A stretch of 64,000 nt of DNA from Gloeobacter morelensis MG652769 (GCF_021018745.1 NZ_CP063845.1:868001-932000); one strand, 5' to 3'; positions 8,952 to 18,157 are shown, counted from the stretch's first letter. A program made the numbers and translations. Notes: a model not told the origin generated them from the letters alone.

Positions 8952-9173
8952 ATGCCGGAGCCGCAACTCGACATTCCCCAGGCACTGCCTTTGTTGCAGG
9001 CGCTCTGCTGGCAGACGGTGGGTCCATCCGGCCTGTCGCCGCGCGAAATGTTGCAGATCTACAGAACGCGGCTGCGGTTTCGGGGCGTGCTTGCCGACCT
9101 CGGCGAGCAGGAGCGCGCATTCCTCCAGAAATTGATTCACCGCTTTGGCTCGGATCTCGAGGTATCCCGCTAA
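8952..9173 (+). CDS. Small helical hypothetical protein
   Basis: A 73-residue protein 25 bp downstream of rqcH on the same strand, predominantly helical with 'LSPREMLQIYRTRLRFRGVLADLGEQE' and a C-terminal 'LIHRFGSDLEVSR'. There is no cysteine cluster, signal or transmembrane segment. Codon usage matches the neighbours, and the antisense frame lacks any family signature, so it is probably real. No function can be assigned; cotranscription with rqcH is plausible. Confidence 0.55.
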   Translation: MPEPQLDIPQALPLLQALCWQTVGPSGLSPREMLQIYRTRLRFRGVLADLGEQERAFLQKLIHRFGSDLEVSR

Positions 9174-9212
9174 ACGAGAGCGACACCGCCGCATCATCTG
9201 GCAGGGGGCGCT

Positions 9213-10037
9213 CTAGGGTTTGAGGCCCGCCGGCACGCCGTTCGGGTACTGCTGCTTGATCGCCTCGGCGATGCGCTCCAGGCGCCGATCTGGGTCGGGG
9301 TGGGTGCTGAAAAATTCGGGCGGGCGGGCACCCCCCCCGGCCGCCTTCAGCGTGCGCATCACCGCCAGCAGCGAGCGCGGGTCGTAGCCCGCCTCGGCCA
9401 TGTAGGTAATGGCGAGCCGGTCCGACTCCAGTTCGTCCTCGCGGCCGAAGCGCATGTTGACCAGTTGCCCGAGGGCGGCGGCCACCGCGGCGCTGTTGCG
9501 GCTGGACGGGTCGTAGGGGTCGTAGGTGGCGATCACCGCCGCCCCGGTGAGGCCCTGGGTCAACTGCTGCTTGGCCAGTTGCTCGGCGCCGTGGCGGCCC
9601 ACCACGTGGCCGATTTCGTGGGCGAGGACGCCCGCCAGTTCGCCTTCGCTTTTAAGGCGGCCCAGCAGCGCGCTGGTAATAAAGATCTGGCCCCCGGGCA
9701 GGGCAAAGGCGTTCACCGTGCGCGGGTCGTCGAGCAGATGAAATTTGAAGCGGTAGGGGCTGCGGCTTGCCGCAGTCCCGCGCACGAGCCGTTCGCCGAC
9801 GCGATCGACCAGTTGCTGACCCTGGATGTCGCGCGAGGTGCCGCCGTACTGCCGCTGCAGTTGCGGCAGCGCCTGCAACCCGAGGGCAATCTCCTGCTCG
9901 GGGGTGATTGTGATGTTTTGCTTTTCACCGGTGACCGGGTTGAGCTGGGTGGAACTGAAGTAAGTAAACAAAGCGCCACCGGCCAAAACCAGTGCGATGA
10001 GAACGCGAAAAATACCGCCGCCGGAAGAACTGCCCAT
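9213..10037 (-). CDS. M48 family metalloprotease, membrane-anchored or secreted
   Basis: A 274-residue protein from the ATG at 10035-10037 (MGSSSGGGIFRVLIALVLAGG), whose N-terminal hydrophobic segment (residues about 9-25) is a signal anchor. The open frame reaches 10163 but the extra 42 residues lack family features. The active site 'VLAHEIGHVVGRHGAEQLA' contains HEXXH, with the third Zn ligand Glu in 'ELESDRLAITYMAEAGYDP'. The C-terminus 'FFSTHPDPDRRLERI' is typical of M48C/BepA-like enzymes. It most likely performs quality control of envelope proteins. It is convergent with the small gene ending at 9173. Confidence 0.9.
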   Translation of the reverse strand: MGSSSGGGIFRVLIALVLAGGALFTYFSSTQLNPVTGEKQNITITPEQEIALGLQALPQLQRQYGGTSRDIQGQQLVDRVGERLVRGTAASRSPYRFKFHLLDDPRTVNAFALPGGQIFITSALLGRLKSEGELAGVLAHEIGHVVGRHGAEQLAKQQLTQGLTGAAVIATYDPYDPSSRNSAAVAAALGQLVNMRFGREDELESDRLAITYMAEAGYDPRSLLAVMRTLKAAGGGARPPEFFSTHPDPDRRLERIAEAIKQQYPNGVPAGLKP

Positions 10038-10240
10038 GGATGTAACGAATTGGATGGTGTGAAAAGCAGGTGCGTCGATTCGATTGAAAATGCGGTCGAT
10101 CGTACCTGTGCGCAATCGGCAGCGACGAAGAACGAAGTACCCCTGCGAAGCCGCCGATGTCACGATACAATTTCACCCGCTCCAGTGCCATCATCCTGAG
10201 GACGCACCCGGCGTGCAGTGCACACCGAGAGCGGCGATAT

Positions 10241-11314
10241 CTAGGGTCCGGCCAGCCATGCTGCTGCGGCGAGATCCTGGGCAATCAACCGGCCCTGGCG
10301 ATCCAGCAGCACCGTGGCGACGGCCACCGTCCGTTCGGTGTACTTGCGCACGTACTCGACCGACCGGCCGCTCACCCGCTCCGCAAGCCCGGTATAGATC
10401 CTCTGCGCCCATCCCGCCGCCGCCAACAGGGCGCAGGCGGCATCGGCGGTGGGCGCTGCGAGCACGGTGCGCACCGTCTCAATGTCCGCTCCGGCGGCGG
10501 CGGCCCCGGCGGCGATCGCCTCCAGCCGCCCGTCGGCGATGTGGCTGCTGGTGTTGAAGATGCCTGCGGCGAGCTTGACGAGCTTGCCCTGGTAACCCAG
10601 AAGCAGCACCGACTCGACTCCCAGCATCCCCGCCTCCACCAGCAGCGCTCCAATCCAGTTGCCCGTCTGCACCGTGGCGCCCTGATCGAGGCCCAACCGC
10701 CCGGCCGCCTGCAGACCGCTTGCACCGATACAAAAAACCAGACGGCGCTCGCGTTCGGCCCGCTCCCGCAGCGCCGCGCGAAAGCTCTCCAGGTGGTCGG
10801 CGGCGGACAGCGGCTGCGACAGACCGCTGGTGCCCAGCAGCGCCAGCCCTTCGAGGATGCCGAAGGCGGCGTTGGAGGTGCGCAAGGCGAGGGCCCGCCC
10901 CTCCGGCAAAATAAAGCGCACCGTGGCGGTCCGGCCCGCCGGCACCAGCGGAGCGACGTTTGCCTCCATCAGCTGCCGGGCGTAGCGGTAGATGGCCGCC
11001 TCGCCCGCTGCGGTGCGGCCCAGCCCCTCCCCGGCCTCCAGCCGCAGCACTGCACCGGTGCCCTCCTCCAGGTGCACCCAGGCCCAGACCGGCGTGTGGC
11101 GGGTCAGATCCAGGTTGTCGCCCGGATCGCTGCGGGTTATCCCGAGGGCCGTTTTAGCGTCCAGCCGTGCCACCTGATCGATGGGAATGGCGGCTTGTTC
11201 ACCCAGCAAATCGAGCTGTACCAATACGCAGGGCGCTTTTTCAAGCAAATGGAGCAGCGCCGCCCGGGCGGCGGCGGCGGCAAAAACAGGCAAAGTGTAA
11301 CCGGTGCGGGACAT
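10241..11314 (-). CDS. cbiD: Cobalt-precorrin-5B C1-methyltransferase
   Basis: A CbiD-type enzyme that methylates C1 of cobalt-precorrin-5B in the anaerobic (early cobalt insertion) route to cobalamin. The hallmark N-terminus RTGYTLPVFAAAAARAAL is followed by GITRSDPGDNLDLT, the FGILEGLALLGTSGL block and 'VLLLGYQGKLVKLAAGIFNTSSHIADGR'. The ATG at 11314 (MSRTGYTL) gives 357 residues and the family start; the upstream ATG at 11350 would add 12. A second gene of the same route (cobK, 20099-20854) lies 9 kb away. Confidence 0.9.
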   Translation of the reverse strand: MSRTGYTLPVFAAAAARAALLHLLEKAPCVLVQLDLLGEQAAIPIDQVARLDAKTALGITRSDPGDNLDLTRHTPVWAWVHLEEGTGAVLRLEAGEGLGRTAAGEAAIYRYARQLMEANVAPLVPAGRTATVRFILPEGRALALRTSNAAFGILEGLALLGTSGLSQPLSAADHLESFRAALRERAERERRLVFCIGASGLQAAGRLGLDQGATVQTGNWIGALLVEAGMLGVESVLLLGYQGKLVKLAAGIFNTSSHIADGRLEAIAAGAAAAGADIETVRTVLAAPTADAACALLAAAGWAQRIYTGLAERVSGRSVEYVRKYTERTVAVATVLLDRQGRLIAQDLAAAAWLAGP

Positions 11315-11437
11315 CAGAATCGGCACGCGCCAGATAGCGGCGTCGCCCATCTTATGTCACGATCCCATAACAATCAAATCTCCTGCCGCTCGAATCTATA
11401 GAATTCCCTCTGTAAAGGGACTACATTTGTGATCGCT

Positions 11438-11499
11438 TGAAAAGCAGCTATCGACGTATCGAAAAGCTTGCCGTGACGTCAAGCCCAGCCTGCTTTTCA
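11438..11499. promoter_or_regulatory. Long-armed inverted repeat upstream of the caspase-STAND gene
   Basis: TGAAAAGCAG (11438-11447) and CTGCTTTTCA (11490-11499) form a perfect 10-bp inverted repeat with a 42-nt spacer, ending 37 bp before the start of the 1730-residue protein. A further GAAAAGCTT lies between the arms. It could be a regulator-binding site pair or a 5' UTR hairpin. No partner regulator is identifiable from this sequence. Confidence 0.3.
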
Positions 11500-11536
11500 T
11501 CGGTTTTTACACCCGCACCTGTACGAGACGCTCTGC

Positions 11537-14500
11537 ATGTCTCCAGTCGGTATTCGCTCCCCCCAAACCGGGCGTCGTTCGCTTGCCAAGCAGGGCAAGT
11601 TGTGGATGCTTTTGGTGGGGATCAACGATTACCAGGACGCAACATTTGCCGGATTGCGCTACTGCGTGGCCGATTGCCAGGGCATTCACGCCGCCCTGCT
11701 CGATGCGACTCCCAACTTCAGCGGCCGTGAGTGTTTTATCTTTCACGACCGGGGGGTGAGCGCTCCGCTGGCGGCCGGTGTCCTCGCCGCCCTCGAGCAG
11801 ATTGCCGAGCGGGCGCAGCCGGAGGACACGCTGCTGTTTTATTTTTGCGGCCACGGGGTGATCGACCCGGTCACCCGGCAGGCGGTGCTGTGCCTGGCGG
11901 ACACCCGCGCCGAGGCACCCGCCGGGACGGGGCTGGAGTTGCAGCGGTTGCTCGCCCGGCTCGGCCGCTGCAGCGCCCAGCAGCAACTGGTCTGGATCGA
12001 CGCCTGCCACAGCGGCGGCATGAGCATCGGAGATCTGGCCACCGGGGCCGATCCCGGCGGTCCGATGGTGACGGTGCTGCGCGAGCGGGCCGCCAGAAGC
12101 CAGGGCTTCTACGCGATTCTTTCGTGCGACCGCTTCCAGCGCTCCTGGGAATTCAGCGAGCTGGGGCACGGTTTGTTTACTTACTTTTTGATGCGCGGCC
12201 TGCGGGGAGAGGCCGCCAACACCAAAGGCGAAATCGAAGTCGACCATCTCTACCGCTATGTCTGCCAGCAGGCGCGACTGTACATCGACAACCGCAACCG
12301 GCAACTCCGGCTTCTGAACCGCCAGAAGCAGCGCGACGGAGCAACGGATTTTTTTCCGGAGTACCCGCCGCAAACCCCCAAGCGCATCGTCGAAGGAGTG
12401 GGCACCCAGGTGATTGGCCTCAAGGTGCCCCAGGAAGAGGCCCGTCCCCTCAGGCGGGCCCTGGTGGTCGATGGGTTTGCAGGCGAGCGGGCCGCCTTTG
12501 CCCTCGGCCCGCTCCTGCAGGAATCCGGCGGCTTCGAGGTCGCCTACTGGCCCCAACCGGGCCGCCCCTGGAGCGAAGTGCGCCAGGCGATCAAAACCTG
12601 CCTCACCCCCCAGGGAAGCGCCCAGGAGCACGAGACGGTGCTCATCTATTTGCGCGCGCCCATCGAGCGCACTGCCGAGGGCGAGACGCTCCACCTGGGG
12701 GGCACCGTGCGCCTCAGCCCTTTCTGGCTGCGCCGCGAGTTGCACTCTAGTGGTGTGGCCCAGCAGATTGTGGTCCTCGACTGCCCCGGGGGTGGCCCCA
12801 GCCTCGCCGATTGGACCGACTGCCTGATGGTCAGTTCTGAGCGCAGCCAGTGCCTGGTGGCCGCTGCCTCGCCGCAGAGCGATTCTGAGCGCTTCTTGCG
12901 GGTGCTGCTCGCCACGCTCGAGACCGCCGATTTCCAGACGGGCCTGAGTGCGGCAAGCTGGATCGACCGGTTGCAAAATGGTCTGCATCCGGCGCGGGTG
13001 GGCGTGCACGTCGGGCTCACCGGCGAGACGGGGATCATCGAAATTTTGCCCGCCGCCCGCCAGAATTTCTCGGCCTTTGCCGCCGCAGACCTCAAGCTGT
13101 GTCCTTACATGGGCCTGAGAGCGTTTGCAGAGGAGGACGCGCCCTACTACTTTGGCCGCGCAGTCCTCGCGCGCGACTTGCTATCCCGTCTGGAGCGCCA
13201 GGTGTTTGTGGCGGTGGTGGGGGCAAGCGGCAGCGGCAAATCGTCGCTGGTCCAGGCGGGTCTGCTCGCCCAGCTGCGCACCGGCCGCCACATCCCGGGC
13301 TCGCAGCACTGGTGGATAGGCAGCTTCCGTCCGGGAGCACAGCCGATCGCCACCCTCAGCCGCCGCCTCGCCGAGGGCCGCAGCCCCGGGGAGCACCTCG
13401 ACCCGGGGGCACAGATCGAAGGGTTGTTGCACCTGGGTGCCCAGGGCTTGTTGCAGTGGCTGGCCGCTCGCCAGGAGCCGGTGGTGCTGCTGGTGATCGA
13501 CCAGTTCGAGGAGCTGTTTACCCTCGCCTCACCCCAGGAGCGCCGCGACTTTCTGGCGGTACTGCTCGGGGCCCTGGCCGGGGCGGCGGGGCGCTTGAAG
13601 CTGGTCGTCACCCTGCGCGCCGATTTTATCGGTCCTTGTTTGGAGGAGAGCGAGCTTGCCCCGCTGTTGCAGCAGGGCAGCTTTCTGGTGCCACCGGTGC
13701 TGGTGAGCGCCGATTACCGCCAGATCATCTGCAAACCGGCCCAGCAGGTGCATCTGCAGGTGGAGCCCGAACTGGTGGAGGTGCTGCTTCAGGAATTAAG
13801 TGGCTCGGCGGGGGGGCTGCCTTTGCTCGAATTTGCCCTGGAGCAACTCTGGCAGGTGCGCTCGGAGGGCCGGCTGACGTTGCAGGCTTACCGCCAGGAG
13901 GTGGGAGGGTTGCAGGGGGCGCTCGAGGCACGCGCCGAGCGGGTCTATGCGGGTCTCACGACCGAGGAGCGCGAGTGCGCGCAGTGGATTTTTTTGTCGC
14001 TGACGCAGTTGGGCGAAGGCACCGAGGACACCCGCCGCCGGGTGCACAAGTCGGAACTGGTGGTCGAGCGCTATTCACAAGATCTGGTGGAGCGCACGCT
14101 GCAGGCGCTCACGGCGGCGAAGCTGGTGGTGGTCGACCTCGAAGAGGGACAACCGGCGGGCACCCGCAGCACGTTCGGCACGGACATCGCCACGGCGGCG
14201 GCGCAACTGCGCCGCGAGGTGACAGTCGAGGTGGCCCACGAGGTGCTCATCCGTCACTGGTCGACTTTGCGCTGGTGGCTCGAAGAAAACCGCGCCCGAT
14301 TGCGGGTGCTGCGCCAGATCGAACAGGCCGCTTTTCTGTGGAACCAAAAGCAGCGCCAGAAGGACTTTTTGCTCCAGGGGGTGCGCCTGTCGGAGGCGGA
14401 GGAGCTGATTGGCAAATCCGCCGACCAACTCACAGCAACTGCCCAGCAGTTCGTGGTCGCCTGCCTCGCGGAGCGTGGCACCCAACGCGCGCAGGAGCGC

Positions 14501-16729
14501 CGCCGCCTGCGCGTTGCCCAGATGGCCGCTGTGGCGATGGCAATCCTGGCTGCCTTTGCCGCCGTGGCCGGACTATTTGCCTACAAACAGGTTGAGGAGG
14601 TGCAGCACAGCCGCATCGACACACTGATTTCAGAATCAAAATTGTTGTTTGCCGACCACAGACAACTGGACGCACTGATCAGTAGTGTGCGTGCAGCGCA
14701 GCTGGCCCGTCAGTTTTTCTCGGGAGACAAACAACTCCACGAACAGACCGCCAGAACACTGCAAAAAGTGATCTTTAATATTGAGGAAGCCAATCGCCTA
14801 GAGGGCTACATCGGTACTCCGTTAAGTTGTGACTTCAGCCCGGATGGAAAATTCATCCTCTGCGGAGACTCGCAAGGAAATATCAATCTTCAAAATCGAA
14901 GTGGTCAGACCATTAAATCATGGAAAGGGCATGAATCTGTCATTTACAAAGTTGACTTTAGTCCCGACAGTCTTCAATTTGCAACTGCAGGTGAAGATAA
15001 GATTATTCGGCTATGGAGCGTGAATGGCGAATTGCTTAAAACACTGAGAGGCCATACCGAGCGAGTGCACAGTGTGCGCTACAGCTCAAGTGGCAGACTC
15101 CTTGCCTCGATGAGTTCAAACTCAATAAAGCTTTGGGATAAAACCGGTAAATATGTACGATCCATCAACCGCAACATTGGCGAAGCCATTGCCTTTGGAT
15201 GGAGCCCGGATGAAGAGCTGCTCGCCATTCCGATAATGGCAGCCAACTCTGTTGAAATCATCAATCTTCGCGGGCAATTGCTCAGAGTTCTTAAGGGCCA
15301 TACACAGCCGGTCAATGGCGCCAATTTCAGCCCTGATGGCAAGCAAATAGTCTCTTTTAGTTCAGACAAGACTGTACGACTTTGGAATGCAAAGAGCGGC
15401 AAAATTCAGCACGTTTATTCCGGCCATACGGATGCGATTTGGCAAGTCGAATTTAGCCCCGACAGCTCAATATTCGCATCAGCCGGCGAAGACAGGACAG
15501 TGCGCTTATGGAGCAAGGACGGCCACAGTTTAAAAATTTTGTCAGGTCATACAGACAGAGTCATGGATGTGCGCTTCAGCCCAGAAGGCACCCATCTCCT
15601 CTCAGCCAGCTTTGATAAATCAATTCGCTTATGGCAAGTAAATAATCGCTATAAATTAGCTTTTAAAGGTAATGGCTCCGAGGTGCTGTCTATGCGCTTC
15701 AGTCCGGTTAATAATCGCGTTCTAGCTGCCGCCACCCACAAAGATATCTACCTTTGGGGCCACGATGGAAAATTGATAGCCAGACTTATCGGGCATGAAG
15801 ATCTGGTTCAGAATTTTGACATAAGCCCCGATGGAAAGCAGATTGTCTCCGTAAGCTCCGACCGCAGCATTCGTCTTTGGAGTAGCCAAGGAAAGCTGCT
15901 TAAAATTTTTCCCAGGCAAACCAACTGGCCTTTCTTTGTTCGTTATATCTCCAGCGATATGATTGCTTCGGCAGGCCATGATAATCAGGTACATTTATGG
16001 AGCCTGGATGGCTCTTTACTACAAACTTTTAAGGGGCACACCGATTCAACGACAGGTGCCCTGCTCCTGCAGGACAAGGTGGCTAGCTTCAGCTGGGATG
16101 GTACTATTCGGCTGTGGCAACTGAATGGCAAACTGATAAAAGTTTTGACAGGACACAAAGGCCAAATTTATAGCTTTGACTTTCAGCCTGCCGATAATGT
16201 GCTGGCTTCCGCCGATTCAGAAGGTGAAATTCGACTCTGGCGCGGCGATGGCAGTCTGCTCGCTGTACTTTCAGGGCATCGGGGCTCTATTTACAATCTC
16301 AAGTTCAGCCCGGATGGCCGGATGCTAGCCTCCGGGAGCATGGACGGCACGGTGCGTTTGTGGACAGCTAGGGGAAAGTTATTGGCTGTATTGGCACACC
16401 ATTCCGATTCGATCCGGGATGTTCGCTTCAGCCCGGATGGCCAATACTTTGCAACGGCAAGTGAAGATGGTACGGTGCGCGTTTGGAGCCTGAAGGGTGA
16501 CTTGTTATCAACCCTCGATGTGGGTAACAGTGTGACAGCCCTTGCTTTTAGCCCTGACGGCCACACTCTGGCTTCCGGGAGTGCCGACGGCACCCTCGGG
16601 CTCTGGAAGCAATGGCGATACAGACCGCATGATGTGCTTGAGTCTGGCTGCCAATGGTTGCAGAACTACACAAGCCTTGCAACAGATGAGAAGGCTGGAG
16701 AAGTTGCCCGCGCCTGTAGAAAAAGGTAA
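11537..16729 (+). CDS. Caspase-like / nSTAND NTPase / TM / WD40 protein
   Basis: A 1730-residue multidomain protein. Residues about 20-265 form a caspase-fold (C14/metacaspase-type) peptidase with His106 in YFCGHGV and Cys157 in DACHSGG. Residues about 285-500 look like a second caspase-like domain with Cys416 in VLDCPGGG but no catalytic His (YLRAP replaces FCGHG). Residues about 520-980 are an nSTAND1-type NTPase module, starting CPYMGLRAF, with Walker A GASGSGKSS near 562 and Walker B VLLVIDQFEELF near 650. One transmembrane segment lies at about 995-1017 (VAMAILAAFAAVAGLFAY). About fifteen WD40 repeats with repeated FSPDG and RLW motifs follow to residue 1690, enough for two propellers, then a Cys/Trp tail (GCQWLQNY). 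The layout is a protease effector, NTPase switch and propeller sensor, as in bacterial death/conflict systems. DNA after about 14600 is markedly AT-richer than the first half. The gene is monocistronic. Confidence 0.9.
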   Translation: MSPVGIRSPQTGRRSLAKQGKLWMLLVGINDYQDATFAGLRYCVADCQGIHAALLDATPNFSGRECFIFHDRGVSAPLAAGVLAALEQIAERAQPEDTLLFYFCGHGVIDPVTRQAVLCLADTRAEAPAGTGLELQRLLARLGRCSAQQQLVWIDACHSGGMSIGDLATGADPGGPMVTVLRERAARSQGFYAILSCDRFQRSWEFSELGHGLFTYFLMRGLRGEAANTKGEIEVDHLYRYVCQQARLYIDNRNRQLRLLNRQKQRDGATDFFPEYPPQTPKRIVEGVGTQVIGLKVPQEEARPLRRALVVDGFAGERAAFALGPLLQESGGFEVAYWPQPGRPWSEVRQAIKTCLTPQGSAQEHETVLIYLRAPIERTAEGETLHLGGTVRLSPFWLRRELHSSGVAQQIVVLDCPGGGPSLADWTDCLMVSSERSQCLVAAASPQSDSERFLRVLLATLETADFQTGLSAASWIDRLQNGLHPARVGVHVGLTGETGIIEILPAARQNFSAFAAADLKLCPYMGLRAFAEEDAPYYFGRAVLARDLLSRLERQVFVAVVGASGSGKSSLVQAGLLAQLRTGRHIPGSQHWWIGSFRPGAQPIATLSRRLAEGRSPGEHLDPGAQIEGLLHLGAQGLLQWLAARQEPVVLLVIDQFEELFTLASPQERRDFLAVLLGALAGAAGRLKLVVTLRADFIGPCLEESELAPLLQQGSFLVPPVLVSADYRQIICKPAQQVHLQVEPELVEVLLQELSGSAGGLPLLEFALEQLWQVRSEGRLTLQAYRQEVGGLQGALEARAERVYAGLTTEERECAQWIFLSLTQLGEGTEDTRRRVHKSELVVERYSQDLVERTLQALTAAKLVVVDLEEGQPAGTRSTFGTDIATAAAQLRREVTVEVAHEVLIRHWSTLRWWLEENRARLRVLRQIEQAAFLWNQKQRQKDFLLQGVRLSEAEELIGKSADQLTATAQQFVVACLAERGTQRAQERRRLRVAQMAAVAMAILAAFAAVAGLFAYKQVEEVQHSRIDTLISESKLLFADHRQLDALISSVRAAQLARQFFSGDKQLHEQTARTLQKVIFNIEEANRLEGYIGTPLSCDFSPDGKFILCGDSQGNINLQNRSGQTIKSWKGHESVIYKVDFSPDSLQFATAGEDKIIRLWSVNGELLKTLRGHTERVHSVRYSSSGRLLASMSSNSIKLWDKTGKYVRSINRNIGEAIAFGWSPDEELLAIPIMAANSVEIINLRGQLLRVLKGHTQPVNGANFSPDGKQIVSFSSDKTVRLWNAKSGKIQHVYSGHTDAIWQVEFSPDSSIFASAGEDRTVRLWSKDGHSLKILSGHTDRVMDVRFSPEGTHLLSASFDKSIRLWQVNNRYKLAFKGNGSEVLSMRFSPVNNRVLAAATHKDIYLWGHDGKLIARLIGHEDLVQNFDISPDGKQIVSVSSDRSIRLWSSQGKLLKIFPRQTNWPFFVRYISSDMIASAGHDNQVHLWSLDGSLLQTFKGHTDSTTGALLLQDKVASFSWDGTIRLWQLNGKLIKVLTGHKGQIYSFDFQPADNVLASADSEGEIRLWRGDGSLLAVLSGHRGSIYNLKFSPDGRMLASGSMDGTVRLWTARGKLLAVLAHHSDSIRDVRFSPDGQYFATASEDGTVRVWSLKGDLLSTLDVGNSVTALAFSPDGHTLASGSADGTLGLWKQWRYRPHDVLESGCQWLQNYTSLATDEKAGEVARACRKR

Positions 16730-16815
16730 GCCCAAGACCAGCTTTCAAGTGCATAAGAACAGGCGGGGCAATAGTTTTCCTTTGGACACCCCGCACCTGG
16801 CACCTGAAGCCTGCT

Positions 16816-17424
16816 CTAGAAGGGAATAGTCGGCCACCGACTGTCGTCGGTTAGCCTGTTTATATTCGCGAGTACACTGTCGGTAGTCCTGGCGAGTATC
16901 CTCTCAAAATTTTCCGGATCGCTCAGATCTGGCTCCGTCGTAAATCTGGCCATCAGACCTTCAGGAACAGTACCGGCCAAAAAATACTGGCCTGCCGGAT
17001 CGTGGGCATAAACATCTGTATTCCCACTGACGCTGCTCAAGGCGTAATTGTAGTTTTGCCCGTCGGCTTCAAGATAGACCTGCTCTTGCTGAGGAATGCA
17101 CCTGGTATCAAAGCTTAAATGTCCCCTCCGACGAAGCGGCGGATCGGAGGACTTAGCGACAAGCTTTCCAGCGTTTAACCGCAGCATAATGGCTGGACCA
17201 TCATCAGCAATAGTTACTTCAGTATTCGAATCTAATCTCATCAGGGTGATCAGTAGTTGAGCACTACTCTCCACTTCCTGAAGCTCGACTAAAGAGGATC
17301 GTGTAAGCAGGATATCGTTCAATTCGAGCACCTGATCGACACCTTCTTCACAGAATGTTTCTTGATCTGCTTTTATGATTACAGGAAGCTCTGGACCGGC
17401 AATGATATGGGTAACTCTCCACAT
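16816..17424 (-). CDS. FecR-like domain hypothetical protein
   Basis: A 202-residue protein convergent with the caspase-STAND gene. Residues about 30-95 follow the FecR pattern: LNDILLTRSSLVELQEV, then a strand with RLDSNTEVTI, then MLRLNAGKLVAKS. The stretch after residue 110 is beta-rich with 'GQNYNYALSSVSGNTDVYAHDPAG'. No signal peptide is evident. FecR-like domains in cyanobacteria are often near caspase, CHAT or other conflict-type genes, so a partnership is conceivable but unproved. GC content is lower than the surrounding genome and similar to the WD40 half of the neighbour. Confidence 0.6.
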   Translation of the reverse strand: MWRVTHIIAGPELPVIIKADQETFCEEGVDQVLELNDILLTRSSLVELQEVESSAQLLITLMRLDSNTEVTIADDGPAIMLRLNAGKLVAKSSDPPLRRRGHLSFDTRCIPQQEQVYLEADGQNYNYALSSVSGNTDVYAHDPAGQYFLAGTVPEGLMARFTTEPDLSDPENFERILARTTDSVLANINRLTDDSRWPTIPF

Positions 17425-17531
17425 ACATCTATTCTCCAGCGGCGGCGATACAACTATATAGTCGCATTCTGCGTGGAGTATGCAGCTTGAATAAACTTTC
17501 TACTTGTACCCTCAACTATTAGAGGTCGATT

Positions 17532-17999
17532 TCATTTCGCGCTCGACTTGCCTTGAATTGTCACTACTTTGACGTCAACTTTGTTGCACGAATTATCGAG
17601 GCAAATTCCATTAATCCAGGCTTCTCCTTGCCCAAGCATAACTCCTTGGTAGCTGACCATAAGATCTTCATATTTCTGGTTTTTAATTACCTTTGCAATG
17701 GCTGGGGTGATTATTTTGTCGTAGTTGGCAACGAATGACTTTTTGGTTTTTACTATCGTATCTTTTCCATCGATTTTGACTTTAATTGGGTAGCCGACCA
17801 GAGCCGCGACACCGGCGGCATCGTGATTGTTAATCGCTTTTTGAAAAGCGAGAATCACTTGTTTGTATTTGGTATGGTCCCCAAGAGTTGCATTGATGGC
17901 GGCATCGGTCGATTTGTCCTGCGCATAGGCAGGCGTGGCAACACCGATGAGTGTGATGAGCATGCAGGTGGCTGTGCGGCGAAAGTAAGCTCTCATCAT
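17532..17999 (-). CDS. Secreted NTF2-like small protein
   Basis: From the ATG at 17997-17999 the protein is 155 residues, with a classic signal peptide (MMRAYFRR, a hydrophobic core, then TPAYAQ cleavage). The open frame reaches 18098 without a signal, so the internal start is preferred. The mature part begins DKSTDAAINATLGDHTKYK and contains 'AFQKAINNHDAAGVAALVGYPI', which is the first helix and strand pattern of NTF2/SnoaL-like proteins. Two cysteines near the C-terminus (GICLDNSCNK) may form a disulphide. It probably acts in the periplasm. AT-richer than average; function unknown. Confidence 0.65.
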   Translation of the reverse strand: MMRAYFRRTATCMLITLIGVATPAYAQDKSTDAAINATLGDHTKYKQVILAFQKAINNHDAAGVAALVGYPIKVKIDGKDTIVKTKKSFVANYDKIITPAIAKVIKNQKYEDLMVSYQGVMLGQGEAWINGICLDNSCNKVDVKVVTIQGKSSAK

Positions 18000-18157
18000 G
18001 CGTAGGAACTCGTCTGCATCCGGCAGCATCGCTGCTGTCAGGACAAAAGCGGAGGGCGGATTGGGGGCTATGGCGCCCTTCGCAAACGACCGCCCCAATT
18101 CTAACGGCGGACCGGGACGCTACAATGAAAGGGACGTTTGTCCACGGGCGCACAGCG

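Noticed and set aside
13099-14595. A 498-residue frame in another phase of the caspase-STAND gene
   Set aside because: Gly/Ala/Pro/Arg-rich overlap frame; the STAND motifs lie in the long frame.
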